Source of the DNA: Ignavibacteria bacterium | Lineage (GTDB): Bacteria; Bacteroidota; Ignavibacteria; Ignavibacteriales; Melioribacteraceae | Assembly: GCA_027347545.1 (NCBI GenBank) | Contig: DAIEQT010000295.1 | Location: 1-6,584, forward strand | Length of the DNA stretch: 6,584 bases | Reading direction: 5' to 3' | Shown here: positions 1-6,558 of the stretch, piece after piece | Position numbering within the stretch: position 1 is the first letter of the stretch | Layout: the number at the start of each line of letters is the position of its first letter | The notes under the pieces: model-generated | The model's database searches: none | What the model was told of the DNA's origin: nothing | Seen by the model: the letters and a program-made list of their open reading frames with translations, nothing else | Position numbers and translations under genes: made by a program

Positions 1-1
1 A

Positions 2-211
2 ACCAGAAAAATTTTCTTTTCTGCCAGAGCTTGCAAGCAAAATCCTTGCGATTTTCATTTCGGTGAACTCACTAGCGAAATCATATACAAAGCTGAGTAC
101 CTGCATTCAAATGTAAATACACACCGTTCGAAGGAGTTACGCTTAACACGGCTGTTAAAGCAAGATTTGTTAACGGAAAACTTCAAAAGTTTAGAATGGA
201 GTGAGCTATGA
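2..211 (+). CDS. C-terminal end of an unidentified protein (5' truncated by window edge)
   Basis: Reading from base 2 gives 69 codons without a stop, ending in TGA at 209-211, which overlaps the ATG of the next gene as ATGA. The other two forward frames close early (TGA near 66, TAA near 114). The last stretch is charged and helical-looking (for example SKELRLTRLLKQDLL), as expected of a real C-terminus. That stretch faintly resembles the end of FAD subunits of molybdenum hydroxylases, which finish with a pattern like 'S-x-E-Y-R-x-x-L-x-x-x-L', but the match is too short to assign and the family is left open. The 4-base overlap implies translational coupling to the ssnA-like gene and hence a shared transcript starting upstream of the window. 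No start codon is visible because the gene enters from the left edge. Confidence 0.68.
   Translation, partial: TRKIFFSARACKQNPCDFHFGELTSEIIYKAEYLHSNVNTHRSKELRLTRLLKQDLLTENFKSLEWSEL
198..201 (+). promoter_or_regulatory. Ribosome binding site of the ssnA-like gene
   Basis: GGAG lies six bases before the ATG at 208, a normal Shine-Dalgarno spacing. It is inside the last codons of the preceding partial gene. Together with the ATGA overlap it supports 208 as the true start and coupled translation. Confidence 0.6.
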
Positions 212-1533
212 AAAATAATCTTACAATCGAAAACGCTTGGATATGTTCTATAATTGATTCAGATGTAATCCCTTTTTTTGGCGATCTGCTCGTCACAGAA
301 GGAGTGATAACGAAAATTCGTCCGAAGAGTTTCGCATCCTATCAAAAAAATCCAACTAAAGTTGGTAAAGACTCTTACAACTCTTTTGGCAGAGTTGTAA
401 CAATTCCGCAAGTAAACTTTCACGATCACATTTACTCACGTCTGGCAAAGGGATTACCATTCAAAGGCAAATTAGATTCGTTCCAAAATGTTTTAAAAAA
501 TCTTTGGTGGAAACTCGACCGTGCGCTTGATTTGGAGATGGTAAAATCTTCGGCGCAAGCTGCTGCGATTGATTCAATTCAAAACGGAGTTACTTATATA
601 TTCGATCATCATTCTTCACAAAGTGAAATTGAGAATAGCTTAAAAACAATTAAAGAAGCTCTCGAAGTACATAAACTGCGCGGAGTTCTTTGTTTTGAAA
701 CAACTGATAGAAACTGTTCCGATGAAGCTATAGCCGGACTGGCGGAAAATGTCCTATTTAAAAATTCAGATTCGAAAGACTTCAGAGCTATGCTCGGGCT
801 TCATGCATCCTTCACGCTCTCTGATGAAACTTTACGTGAAGCAAGAAATGCTTTAAGGAAAGATTGGGGAATTCATATTCATGTTGCCGAAGATGAGAGT
901 GATAATAAGTTAAGTGTTGAATATGCCGGCGCGCTTCCGGTTAGCCGTTTGAAAAAATACAAATTGATGAATGACAAAGGCATTCTGGTTCATGGCGTCC
1001 ATCTCCAGCAGAAAGATTATTTGAAAATATTGGAAGCAGAAAGTGCGTTAGCATTTTGTCTGGATTCCAATATGAATAATTCTGTTGGACTTCCGCAGTT
1101 TGCCAAGATTCCAGATCTAATTCCGTTGCTGGTTGGAACAGACGGAATGCACGCAAACATTGCTAGCTCACTAAAACAATTGTTCCTGGTTGCACGTAAT
1201 CAAGGTCTAACCACTGATAAAGCATCGGCATTAATTAAGAAAATTTACTTTGACCAAATTGCGTTTGTGAAAAAATATTTTGATGATTTTCCTTCGTTAG
1301 TCGAAAAAGATCGGGCAGATTTTATCGTTTGGGATTATGTTCCACCAACACCAATAAGTAAAGAAAATTTTTGGGGACACTTTATTTATGGTATGTTGGA
1401 AGCCCGAATTTTGAGTGTTGTACAAAAGGGAAAATTCTTGATGAAAGATTTTCAGTTTACAGATGTGAACATTGATAAAATTAGAAATGAAATTTATGTT
1501 CAAGGAGAAAGGTTATATAATACACTGAAATAA
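208..1533 (+). CDS. ssnA: SsnA-like metal-dependent amidohydrolase (putative aminohydrolase)
   Basis: This is a 441-residue cytosolic amidohydrolase of the TIM-barrel superfamily, in the branch of chlorohydrolases, guanine deaminases and SsnA. Visible metal and catalytic motifs are H72-x-H74 after strand 1, H225 in HIHVAE with E228, H262/H265 in VHGVHL, and D312 in GTDGM; none is lost. SsnA hallmarks are NLWWKLDRALDL (98-109), FDHHSS (132-137), GLHASFTLSDETL (197-209) and SNMNNSVG (287-294). The length fits SsnA (about 440 residues). The usual N-P before SNMNN is replaced by L-D (CLDSNMNN). E. coli ssnA was described as affecting stationary-phase viability, lies near xdhD and ygfK, and has no firm substrate that I know of; hydrolytic deamination of a purine or other N-heterocycle is the usual inference. 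The start at 208 has a good ribosome site and overlaps the upstream gene. A guanine or 8-oxoguanine deaminase is the main alternative, but the SsnA motifs argue against it. Confidence 0.88.
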   Translation: MKNNLTIENAWICSIIDSDVIPFFGDLLVTEGVITKIRPKSFASYQKNPTKVGKDSYNSFGRVVTIPQVNFHDHIYSRLAKGLPFKGKLDSFQNVLKNLWWKLDRALDLEMVKSSAQAAAIDSIQNGVTYIFDHHSSQSEIENSLKTIKEALEVHKLRGVLCFETTDRNCSDEAIAGLAENVLFKNSDSKDFRAMLGLHASFTLSDETLREARNALRKDWGIHIHVAEDESDNKLSVEYAGALPVSRLKKYKLMNDKGILVHGVHLQQKDYLKILEAESALAFCLDSNMNNSVGLPQFAKIPDLIPLLVGTDGMHANIASSLKQLFLVARNQGLTTDKASALIKKIYFDQIAFVKKYFDDFPSLVEKDRADFIVWDYVPPTPISKENFWGHFIYGMLEARILSVVQKGKFLMKDFQFTDVNIDKIRNEIYVQGERLYNTLK

Positions 1534-1541
1534 AGCCCGTG

Positions 1542-1644
1542 TGTCATATTGAGCGACCAGTCTCGACGAATAGGATGGAGCGAAATATCTCCAATTAAGA
1601 GTTTATAGATTCTTCTTCCCGATAAATCGGGACTCAGAATGACA
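1542..1644. repeat. Dispersed extragenic inverted-repeat element
   Basis: The outer arms TGTCATATTGAG (1542-1553) and CTCAGAATGACA (1633-1644) are inverted copies matching at 10 of 12 positions. Inside the right arm, CCCGATAAATCGGG (1618-1631) is a near-perfect palindrome able to form a small hairpin. The middle holds 'GAGCGAAATATCTCC' and 'AGATTCTTCTTCCC', degraded forms of the 'GAGCGAAGCGAAGAATCTC' type of sequence that I remember as scattered between genes in Bacteroidota/Chlorobi-group genomes. It contains no coding frame and fills most of the gap between the amidohydrolase and the Mo subunit. Whether it acts as a terminator, RNA-stability element or only a passive repeat cannot be told from one copy; there is no T-run after it that would mark a classical terminator. 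Confidence 0.65.
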
Positions 1645-1680
1645 AACGGTATCCTTCTAAATTGAAAAGAAGAGAAAGGA

Positions 1681-4059
1681 ATGAGCAAAGATTTTTCCAT
1701 AGTTGGCAAATCGGTTATAAGGGAAGACGGTTTTGAAAAAATAACCGGCAGAGCCAAGTTTGCAGATGATTACAAATTTGATGGTATGTTGTTTTCGGTG
1801 ATGCTTCGCATTCCGGCAACACACGCTAAGATAAACTCGATTGATTTTTCCGAAATACAAAACAATCCTTCAGTAGCATCAATTATTACTTCACAAGATA
1901 TTCCCGGTGCAAAGAAAATTGGAATGATTAAGAACGACCAACCGGTTTTCTGTGATGAAAAAGTTGTTACTCCGGGCGATGTGTTAGCAATGATAGTTGG
2001 CGAAGATGAAACTGAACTGCGCAATCTAGTAGCAAAAATAAAAGTTGACTACACTCTATTGCCAACATTAACAGATCCAACAAAAGCTCTAGAAGATAAT
2101 GCGCTGCTCATTCATCCTGAGCTAGGGAGCAATTTGATTTGTTATCATCCGCTTCGAAAAGGAGATGTGGAAAAAGGCTTTGCTGAAAGTGATAAAATTC
2201 TTGAGCGGGTTTACACAACACAAACGATTGAACACGCATACATTGAGCCGGAAGCAGTGATTGCAATTCCGCTTGAAGATGGAGCCGTGAAGGTTATCGG
2301 TTCAATTCAGAATCCGTTTACAGCCCGAAGAATTGTTGCGTCGGTTCTTAATCTTCCAAATGAGAAAGTTCAAGTCGTGCAAGCGCAACTCGGCGGTTCG
2401 TTTGGCGGAAAAGATGATACAATGTGTATGCTTTCTGCTCGTGCAGCAGTCGCTGCAATAAAACTTAATCGCCCGGTGAAAATTCGTTACGCCCGCGATG
2501 AATCAATTTTAGAATCTTACAAGCGTCATCCTTATATCTTAAAGTACAAAGTTGGGTTCAGCAAGATTGGAAAAATCAATGCAATGAAGATTGATCTTCT
2601 AGCAGACGGCGGCGCTTATTGTTCTATGAGTCCATTTGTAACCTGGCGTTCGGTTGTTCAAGCAACCGGTCCGTACGAAATTGAAAATGTTCAAACAGAT
2701 GTTCGTGCAGTTTATACTAACAATCCTTACACCGGCGCGATGCGCGGCTTTGGCTCACCTCAACCAATCTTTGCGCAAGAATCTTTGATGGATGAAATTG
2801 CTTTGCATGTTGGTGTTACACCAGATGAAATTAGAAGACGCAATGGGTTAAAGCTTGGTTCAGTTACTGCAACGGGACAAACTCTTAAAGAGCACGATGT
2901 AAATCTTATTCCAGTTCTTGATAAAGCCGTTTCGTTTACAAACTTTGCCCAGAAGTGGAAAGCAAACAAAAAAGAACAAGTTGCTGCAAAAGAATATGTT
3001 TTCGATAAACCAATATTTAGGGATGAACAGTTTATCGCTCCGGACAGTTTGATTAGAAAAGGAATCGGCTTAGCAGTCAGTTTTCGCGGATGTTCCCTAG
3101 GTGCAGAAGGTTTGGATCAATCATCATGTTACATCTCAGTTCAGCCGGATGGGAAAATTGTTATGCTAAGTGGTTTAGCAGAAAATGGACAAGGTTTGCG
3201 AATGACTTTATTGATGGCCGCTGCAGAAGAACTTGGAGTTACTACAGATAAAATTATTTATTTAGAAACAGATACATCAAAAATTGAAGATAGCGGACCA
3301 ACAGTTGCATCGCGCGGAACGATTATGGGAGCCGCTGCTGCTAAAAATGCGGCTGAGTTACTTCGAGCGCAACTAGAAAAAGTTGTTCGTGATGAATACA
3401 AACTTGATGAAACAGATTTTATTTCATTCCGCGAAAATTTAGTTTTTTCAAGAAAGAAAGGAATGATTGCAAAGTTTGATGATGTTGTTAAAGCTGCATA
3501 TGAAAACAAAGTTGAGCTTTCTGCAATCGGTAGATACAAAAGTCCGGACGTAAGCTGGGATGAGCACACTGGACAAGGTGATGCTTACTTCACTTACGTT
3601 TACGGCTGTCAAGTTGCGGAAGTAAGTGTTAACACCGGAACCGGCGAAGTTTATCTAAACAAAATTACCGCTGTTCATGATCCTGGAACAGTTATAAATA
3701 GATTGGGCGCACTTGGACAAGTTTACGGCGGCGTAACTCAAGGAGCCGGATACGGAATCTTAGAAGAAGTAACGACTAATGATGGAATGATACGCGAACT
3801 GAACTTCGATCAATATTTAATTCCAACAGCAAAAGACATTGATGAAATAAAACCACTTTTCTTGGAGGGAAATGAAAAGTATGGCGCCTGGGGTGCTAAG
3901 TCTTTGGGTGAGCCAACGCTTGAACTTGGAGCCGCAGCAATAGCAAACGCTGTTTGCAATGCGCTTGGTAAAAGATTCTACAACTTGCCGCTTAACTTGG
4001 AAGAAGTTTTGCTTGGAAGAAAATTACGCCCTCAAGATATAAAGAGAGGGAGCTTATGA
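1681..4059 (+). CDS. xdhA: Xanthine dehydrogenase family molybdopterin-binding subunit
   Basis: This is the large catalytic subunit of a three-part molybdenum hydroxylase, which inserts a water-derived oxygen at an activated C-H while electrons leave through Fe-S and FAD subunits. The 792 residues match the family (about 750-800). The N-terminal domain opens with VGKSVIREDGFEKITGRAKF, the typical family start, so ATG 1681 is well chosen. Cofactor motifs are Q210 in GSIQNPF, GGSFGGKDD (238-246), TGAMRGFGSPQ (351-361), ENGQG (501-505), TVASRGT (541-547) and the catalytic glutamate E744 in KSLGEPTLELG. CO-dehydrogenase active-site loops (AYxCSFR or AYRGAGR) are absent, so it is not CoxL. Aligned from memory with bovine XDH, spacing from Q767 through E802, R880 and R912 is reproduced without gaps by Q210, D245, R323 and R355; hence the substrate arginine is kept and the substrate glutamate is Asp. 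The substrate is unknown; a purine or N-heterocycle is inferred. AAAGGA directly abuts the ATG within a purine-rich leader (1664-1680). The 3' end overlaps the FAD gene. Confidence 0.93.
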   Translation: MSKDFSIVGKSVIREDGFEKITGRAKFADDYKFDGMLFSVMLRIPATHAKINSIDFSEIQNNPSVASIITSQDIPGAKKIGMIKNDQPVFCDEKVVTPGDVLAMIVGEDETELRNLVAKIKVDYTLLPTLTDPTKALEDNALLIHPELGSNLICYHPLRKGDVEKGFAESDKILERVYTTQTIEHAYIEPEAVIAIPLEDGAVKVIGSIQNPFTARRIVASVLNLPNEKVQVVQAQLGGSFGGKDDTMCMLSARAAVAAIKLNRPVKIRYARDESILESYKRHPYILKYKVGFSKIGKINAMKIDLLADGGAYCSMSPFVTWRSVVQATGPYEIENVQTDVRAVYTNNPYTGAMRGFGSPQPIFAQESLMDEIALHVGVTPDEIRRRNGLKLGSVTATGQTLKEHDVNLIPVLDKAVSFTNFAQKWKANKKEQVAAKEYVFDKPIFRDEQFIAPDSLIRKGIGLAVSFRGCSLGAEGLDQSSCYISVQPDGKIVMLSGLAENGQGLRMTLLMAAAEELGVTTDKIIYLETDTSKIEDSGPTVASRGTIMGAAAAKNAAELLRAQLEKVVRDEYKLDETDFISFRENLVFSRKKGMIAKFDDVVKAAYENKVELSAIGRYKSPDVSWDEHTGQGDAYFTYVYGCQVAEVSVNTGTGEVYLNKITAVHDPGTVINRLGALGQVYGGVTQGAGYGILEEVTTNDGMIRELNFDQYLIPTAKDIDEIKPLFLEGNEKYGAWGAKSLGEPTLELGAAAIANAVCNALGKRFYNLPLNLEEVLLGRKLRPQDIKRGSL
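4046..4052 (+). promoter_or_regulatory. Ribosome binding site of the FAD subunit gene
   Basis: GAGGGAG lies three bases before ATG 4056, inside the end of the Mo-subunit gene. Spacing is short for 4056 but far too long (15 bases) for the next in-frame ATG at 4068, so it favours 4056 and coupled translation across the ATGA overlap. Confidence 0.5.
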
Positions 4060-4922
4060 TTGATATAATGTGCGAAGTTCTCACTCCAGAAAATTTAACT
4101 GATGCGCTTCAGTTGTTGGCTAAGGCAGATTCAACAACAAAAATTTTAGCCGGCGGAACTGATGTTGTAGTTGGAAAGACTCAAGGATCGAAAAGATTTG
4201 CTGATACTGTTACATTGATTGATATTAACAGAATTGAAGAGTTAAAAGGAATTTTTGAAAAGGATGGAATGATTTCTATCGGGGCAGCTACGACATTCTC
4301 AGAGATTTGTAAAAGTAAGTTGGTTGAAGAGAAACTTCCTTTATTAAAGAAAGCTTCCAGCACAATTGGGAGTTTGCAAATCAGAAATAGAGCCACAATC
4401 GCCGGAAACTTTGTAAACAATGCGCCGTGTGCTGATACCGTCCCAGCGCTTCTTGTTTATGATGCAAGCATTGAAATTAAATCGCAAGCGGCAACAAGGA
4501 ATATTTCGTTGCAAGAATTTTTGCAAGGACCATACAAAACTCAATTGCAGCAAGGTGAGTTGGTTACGCGAATTCTTGTTCCAACTCCAAAACAAAATTA
4601 CGCTGGCGATTTCTACAAACTCGGCAGAAGGCGCGCAGTTGCAATTAGCCGCTTAACACTAGCTGTTTTAATTCTACTTAACGGAAAAGAAATTGCTGAT
4701 ATAAAAATTGCGTCTGGCGCTGTAACGCCAATTGGAAAACGCTTTCCAAAACTTGAAGAGTTTGCCAAGGGAAAAGTTATGACAGACAATCTGCTTCGTG
4801 ATCTTTCCAAGAAAATGGGTGAAGAAGTTTTAGCAGTAACCGGATTGCGCTGGTCGAGTGACTATAAATTGCCAGTTGTTCAGCAAATGTTTTATCAATT
4901 ACTAAAAGGAATTGAACGCTGA
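4056..4922 (+). CDS. xdhB: Xanthine dehydrogenase family FAD-binding subunit
   Basis: This is the medium subunit, which takes electrons from the Fe-S subunit onto FAD and passes them to NAD or another acceptor. The 288 residues match the family. The FAD domain shows the pyrophosphate loop AGGTDVVV (32-39) and the second FAD motif IGSLQIRNRATIAGN (104-118) followed by NNAPCADTVPALL; the common TIGGN is TIAGN here. The C-terminal domain shows FYKLGRRRAVAISRL (186-200), ASGAVTPIGKR (219-229) and an end of the 'SSDYKLPVVQQMFYQLL' type, matching the usual S-x-x-Y-R-x-x-V region. No insert able to hold a [4Fe-4S] cluster, as in 4-hydroxybenzoyl-CoA reductase, is seen. The gene overlaps the Mo-subunit stop by ATGA. 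An in-frame ATG at 4068 (residue 5) is a possible but less likely start. Confidence 0.92.
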   Translation: MIDIMCEVLTPENLTDALQLLAKADSTTKILAGGTDVVVGKTQGSKRFADTVTLIDINRIEELKGIFEKDGMISIGAATTFSEICKSKLVEEKLPLLKKASSTIGSLQIRNRATIAGNFVNNAPCADTVPALLVYDASIEIKSQAATRNISLQEFLQGPYKTQLQQGELVTRILVPTPKQNYAGDFYKLGRRRAVAISRLTLAVLILLNGKEIADIKIASGAVTPIGKRFPKLEEFAKGKVMTDNLLRDLSKKMGEEVLAVTGLRWSSDYKLPVVQQMFYQLLKGIER

Positions 4923-4943
4923 TTCTTCCAAGCGTTCGGAATT
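4910..4943 (+). promoter_or_regulatory. Intercistronic RNA hairpin between FAD and Fe-S subunit genes
   Basis: GAACGCT (4914-4920) and AGCGTTC (4931-4937) are perfect inverted copies with a 10-base loop that contains most of the FAD gene stop codon. AATT on each side (4910-4913 and 4940-4943) can add four pairs across a GG bulge. No T-run follows; the bases after it are A-rich and lead into ATG 4952, so a terminator is unlikely. Its 3' foot includes GGA (4938-4940), the only weak ribosome site near 4952, so it could tune translation or processing of the Fe-S gene. The role is inferred. Confidence 0.4.
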
Positions 4944-4951
4944 AAAAAATT

Positions 4952-5428
4952 ATGGAAATAAAATTCATACTAAACGGGAAAGAAGTATCAACAATTACAG
5001 AGCCAAGTTTACGCTTGCTGGATTTACTTCGTGAAAAGTTTGATCTGACCGGAACTAAAGAAGGATGCGGAGTTGGCGAGTGCGGAGCTTGTACTGTATT
5101 AATGAATGGCAAAGCGGTAAACTCTTGTCTTGTACTTGCGGCACAAGTAAACGATTCCGAAATTCTTACGATAGAGGGGATTGCAAAAGGTGATGAGCTT
5201 CATCCACTCCAAAAAAACTTTTTACTGAATGGAGCAGTTCAGTGCGGTTTTTGTTCACCCGGAATGGTTTTATCTTCTTATGCATTGCTGGAAGAAAATC
5301 CAAATCCAACAGAAGAAGAAATTAAAGATGCCATTGCCGGAAATCTTTGCCGCTGTACCGGTTATAAACAAATTATTGATGCGGTAAAGCAAACTGCAAA
5401 AGAACTGAAAATGGAAGTAAAAGCTTAG
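4952..5428 (+). CDS. xdhC: Xanthine dehydrogenase family [2Fe-2S] iron-sulfur subunit
   Basis: This is the small subunit, relaying electrons from the Mo site to FAD through two [2Fe-2S] clusters. The 158 residues match the CoxS/XdhC-type small subunit. The N-terminal plant-ferredoxin domain carries C39, C44, C47 and C59 (CGVGECGACTVLMNGK and the later SCL). The C-terminal helical domain carries C98 and C101 (QCGFCSPGM) and C133 and C135 (NLCRCTGY). All eight ligands are present. The gene lies 29 bases after the FAD gene, and its ribosome site is weak (GGA at 4938-4940, 11 bases from the ATG), partly inside a possible hairpin. The symbol follows the E. coli xdhABC order and should not be confused with the XdhC maturation chaperone of other bacteria, which this is not. 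Confidence 0.95.
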   Translation: MEIKFILNGKEVSTITEPSLRLLDLLREKFDLTGTKEGCGVGECGACTVLMNGKAVNSCLVLAAQVNDSEILTIEGIAKGDELHPLQKNFLLNGAVQCGFCSPGMVLSSYALLEENPNPTEEEIKDAIAGNLCRCTGYKQIIDAVKQTAKELKMEVKA

Positions 5429-5429
5429 A

Positions 5430-6461
5430 ATGGCAAAGAGACTCAGCAAATCCGAATACAATAATTTCTTTATCGAAATAAAAGAACGAATTAGAAAAGC
5501 GCAATACGAAGCTCTTCGGAAAGTAAACAAAGAGCTTATTAAACTCTATTGGGATATCGGAAAAAAGATTATAGAGAATCAAAAGCTGCACGGCTGGGGA
5601 AAATCAATTGTTGAGAATCTTTCGGACGACTTACAAAAGGAATTCCCCGGTGTAGGCGGATTATCTGCCAGAAATCTTTGGTATATGAGAAATTTCTATT
5701 CTGAATATCAAGACAATGCAATTCTGCAACCATTGGTTGCAGAAATAGGCTGGGCTCACAATGTCGTTATAATGGAAAAATGCAAAGGGAATAATGAGAG
5801 AAAATTTTATGTAAGTATGACTAAAAGATATGGCTGGACGAAAAATATTTTGGTTCACCAAATAGAGAATGATTCTTATAAAAAGTTTTTGTCTAATCAA
5901 ACGAATTTTGATAAAGCTTTACCCGAAACAGTGAAGAGTCAAGCAAAACTTGCTGTTAAAGATGAATACACATTTGATTTTCTCGAACTCGGTGAAGAAC
6001 ACAGCGAACGTCAATTGGAAATTTCGTTGATAAATAATATTAGAAAGTTCTTAATAGAAATAGGCGGCGATTTTGCATTCATTGGTAATCAATTCAAAAT
6101 TACAGTAGGTAATCAAGAATATTTTATAGACCTACTTCTTTACCACAGAAAATTGAGATGCTTGTTTGCAATAGAACTTAAAGTTGGCGAATTCAAACCC
6201 GAATATGCCGGGAAGATGCAATTTTACCTTGCAGTGTTAAATGATAAAATAAAATTGGCGGAAGAAAATCCATCAATAGGATTAATTTTGTGTAAGGATA
6301 AAGACAAGCTAATAGTAGAATATGCTTTACGCGATACCTCTCAGCCGATTGGAGTAGCCACCTACAAATTAACAAATAAGGTCCCAAAAGAATTGAAGAA
6401 ATATCTCCCTTCTCCAAATGATATTTCCGGAATTTTTGAGAACACTTTAATTATTGACTGA
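5430..6461 (+). CDS. yhcG: YhcG/DUF1016-family PD-(D/E)XK nuclease-like protein
   Basis: This is a 343-residue cytosolic protein with two parts. Residues about 10-150 are the DUF1016 N-terminal region, helical and probably nucleic-acid binding, with LYWDIGKKI (39-47), HGWGKSIVENLSDDL (54-68) and LSARNLWYMRNFY (78-90). Residues about 175-335 are a PD-(D/E)XK nuclease fold: ERQLEISLINNI opens it, D234 lies in YFIDLLLYHR, E249-x-K251 in FAIELKVGEF, and Q264 in GKMQFYLAVLND. The metal-binding set therefore looks intact. Family members are widespread, patchily distributed and of unsettled function; ties to DNA processing or defence have been suggested from the fold. The gene starts one base after the Fe-S subunit stop, with only GGAAG (5413-5417) as a distant ribosome site, so it is probably co-transcribed and may depend on coupled translation. 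By eye it is locally more AT-rich (16 G+C of 60 at 6001-6060) than the Mo-subunit gene (32 of 60 at 2701-2760), which could reflect separate origin but is a small sample. Confidence 0.9.
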   Translation: MAKRLSKSEYNNFFIEIKERIRKAQYEALRKVNKELIKLYWDIGKKIIENQKLHGWGKSIVENLSDDLQKEFPGVGGLSARNLWYMRNFYSEYQDNAILQPLVAEIGWAHNVVIMEKCKGNNERKFYVSMTKRYGWTKNILVHQIENDSYKKFLSNQTNFDKALPETVKSQAKLAVKDEYTFDFLELGEEHSERQLEISLINNIRKFLIEIGGDFAFIGNQFKITVGNQEYFIDLLLYHRKLRCLFAIELKVGEFKPEYAGKMQFYLAVLNDKIKLAEENPSIGLILCKDKDKLIVEYALRDTSQPIGVATYKLTNKVPKELKKYLPSPNDISGIFENTLIID

Positions 6462-6502
6462 AGTTACGTATGAATTGAATTTGGTGAATTATTTTTAGTG
6501 AA

Positions 6503-6558
6503 ACTTGGTGCCTTTGTGGCTCAATTTCTTATGTTTTCTTTTGCCACCAAGTCACAAA
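6503..6558. repeat. Second dispersed extragenic inverted repeat
   Basis: ACTTGGTG (6503-6510) and CACCAAGT (6545-6552) are perfect inverted copies; TTTGTG (6513-6518) and CACAAA (6553-6558), and GTGGC (6516-6520) and GCCAC (6543-6547), give overlapping alternative pairings. The wording (GTGAAACTTGGTGCC...GTGGC...GCCACCAAGTCACAAA) matches a kind of intergenic repeat I remember from Bacteroidota/Chlorobi-group genomes. It contains no reading frame and may run beyond the window; the following CCTGCCCGCCAC may belong to another repeat. It is not a clear terminator, since no T-run follows on the plus strand. Confidence 0.5.

Noticed and set aside
1493..1521. TATAAT at 1516-1521 with TTTATG at 1493-1498, spacing 17, as a promoter for the Mo subunit gene
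   Set aside because: The -35 match is poor, the site lies inside the end of the amidohydrolase gene in AT-rich sequence, and the group suggested here often uses other promoter words. It cannot be supported.
1618..1631. CCCGATAAATCGGG as a rho-independent terminator
   Set aside because: No T-run follows on either useful side and the palindrome is part of a larger repeat, so it is reported there instead.
3258..3569. Minus-strand open frame of 103 codons opposite the Mo subunit
   Set aside because: It lies wholly inside a well-supported gene; its low-complexity Ser/Ala-rich translation is what the antisense of this coding sequence gives.
4420..4656. Plus-strand open frame of 78 codons inside the FAD gene
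   Set aside because: It is in another frame within a gene with clear family motifs, and its translation shows no recognisable domain.
1681..5428. Carbon monoxide dehydrogenase (CoxLMS)
   Set aside because: The Mo subunit lacks the CoxL active-site loops and the gene order is Mo-FAD-FeS rather than the coxMSL order; XDH-type residues are present.
5270..5591. Minus-strand open frames across the Fe-S/nuclease junction
   Set aside because: They run opposite two confident genes; the Phe/Leu-rich translation reflects the antisense of Lys/Glu-rich coding sequence, not a membrane protein.
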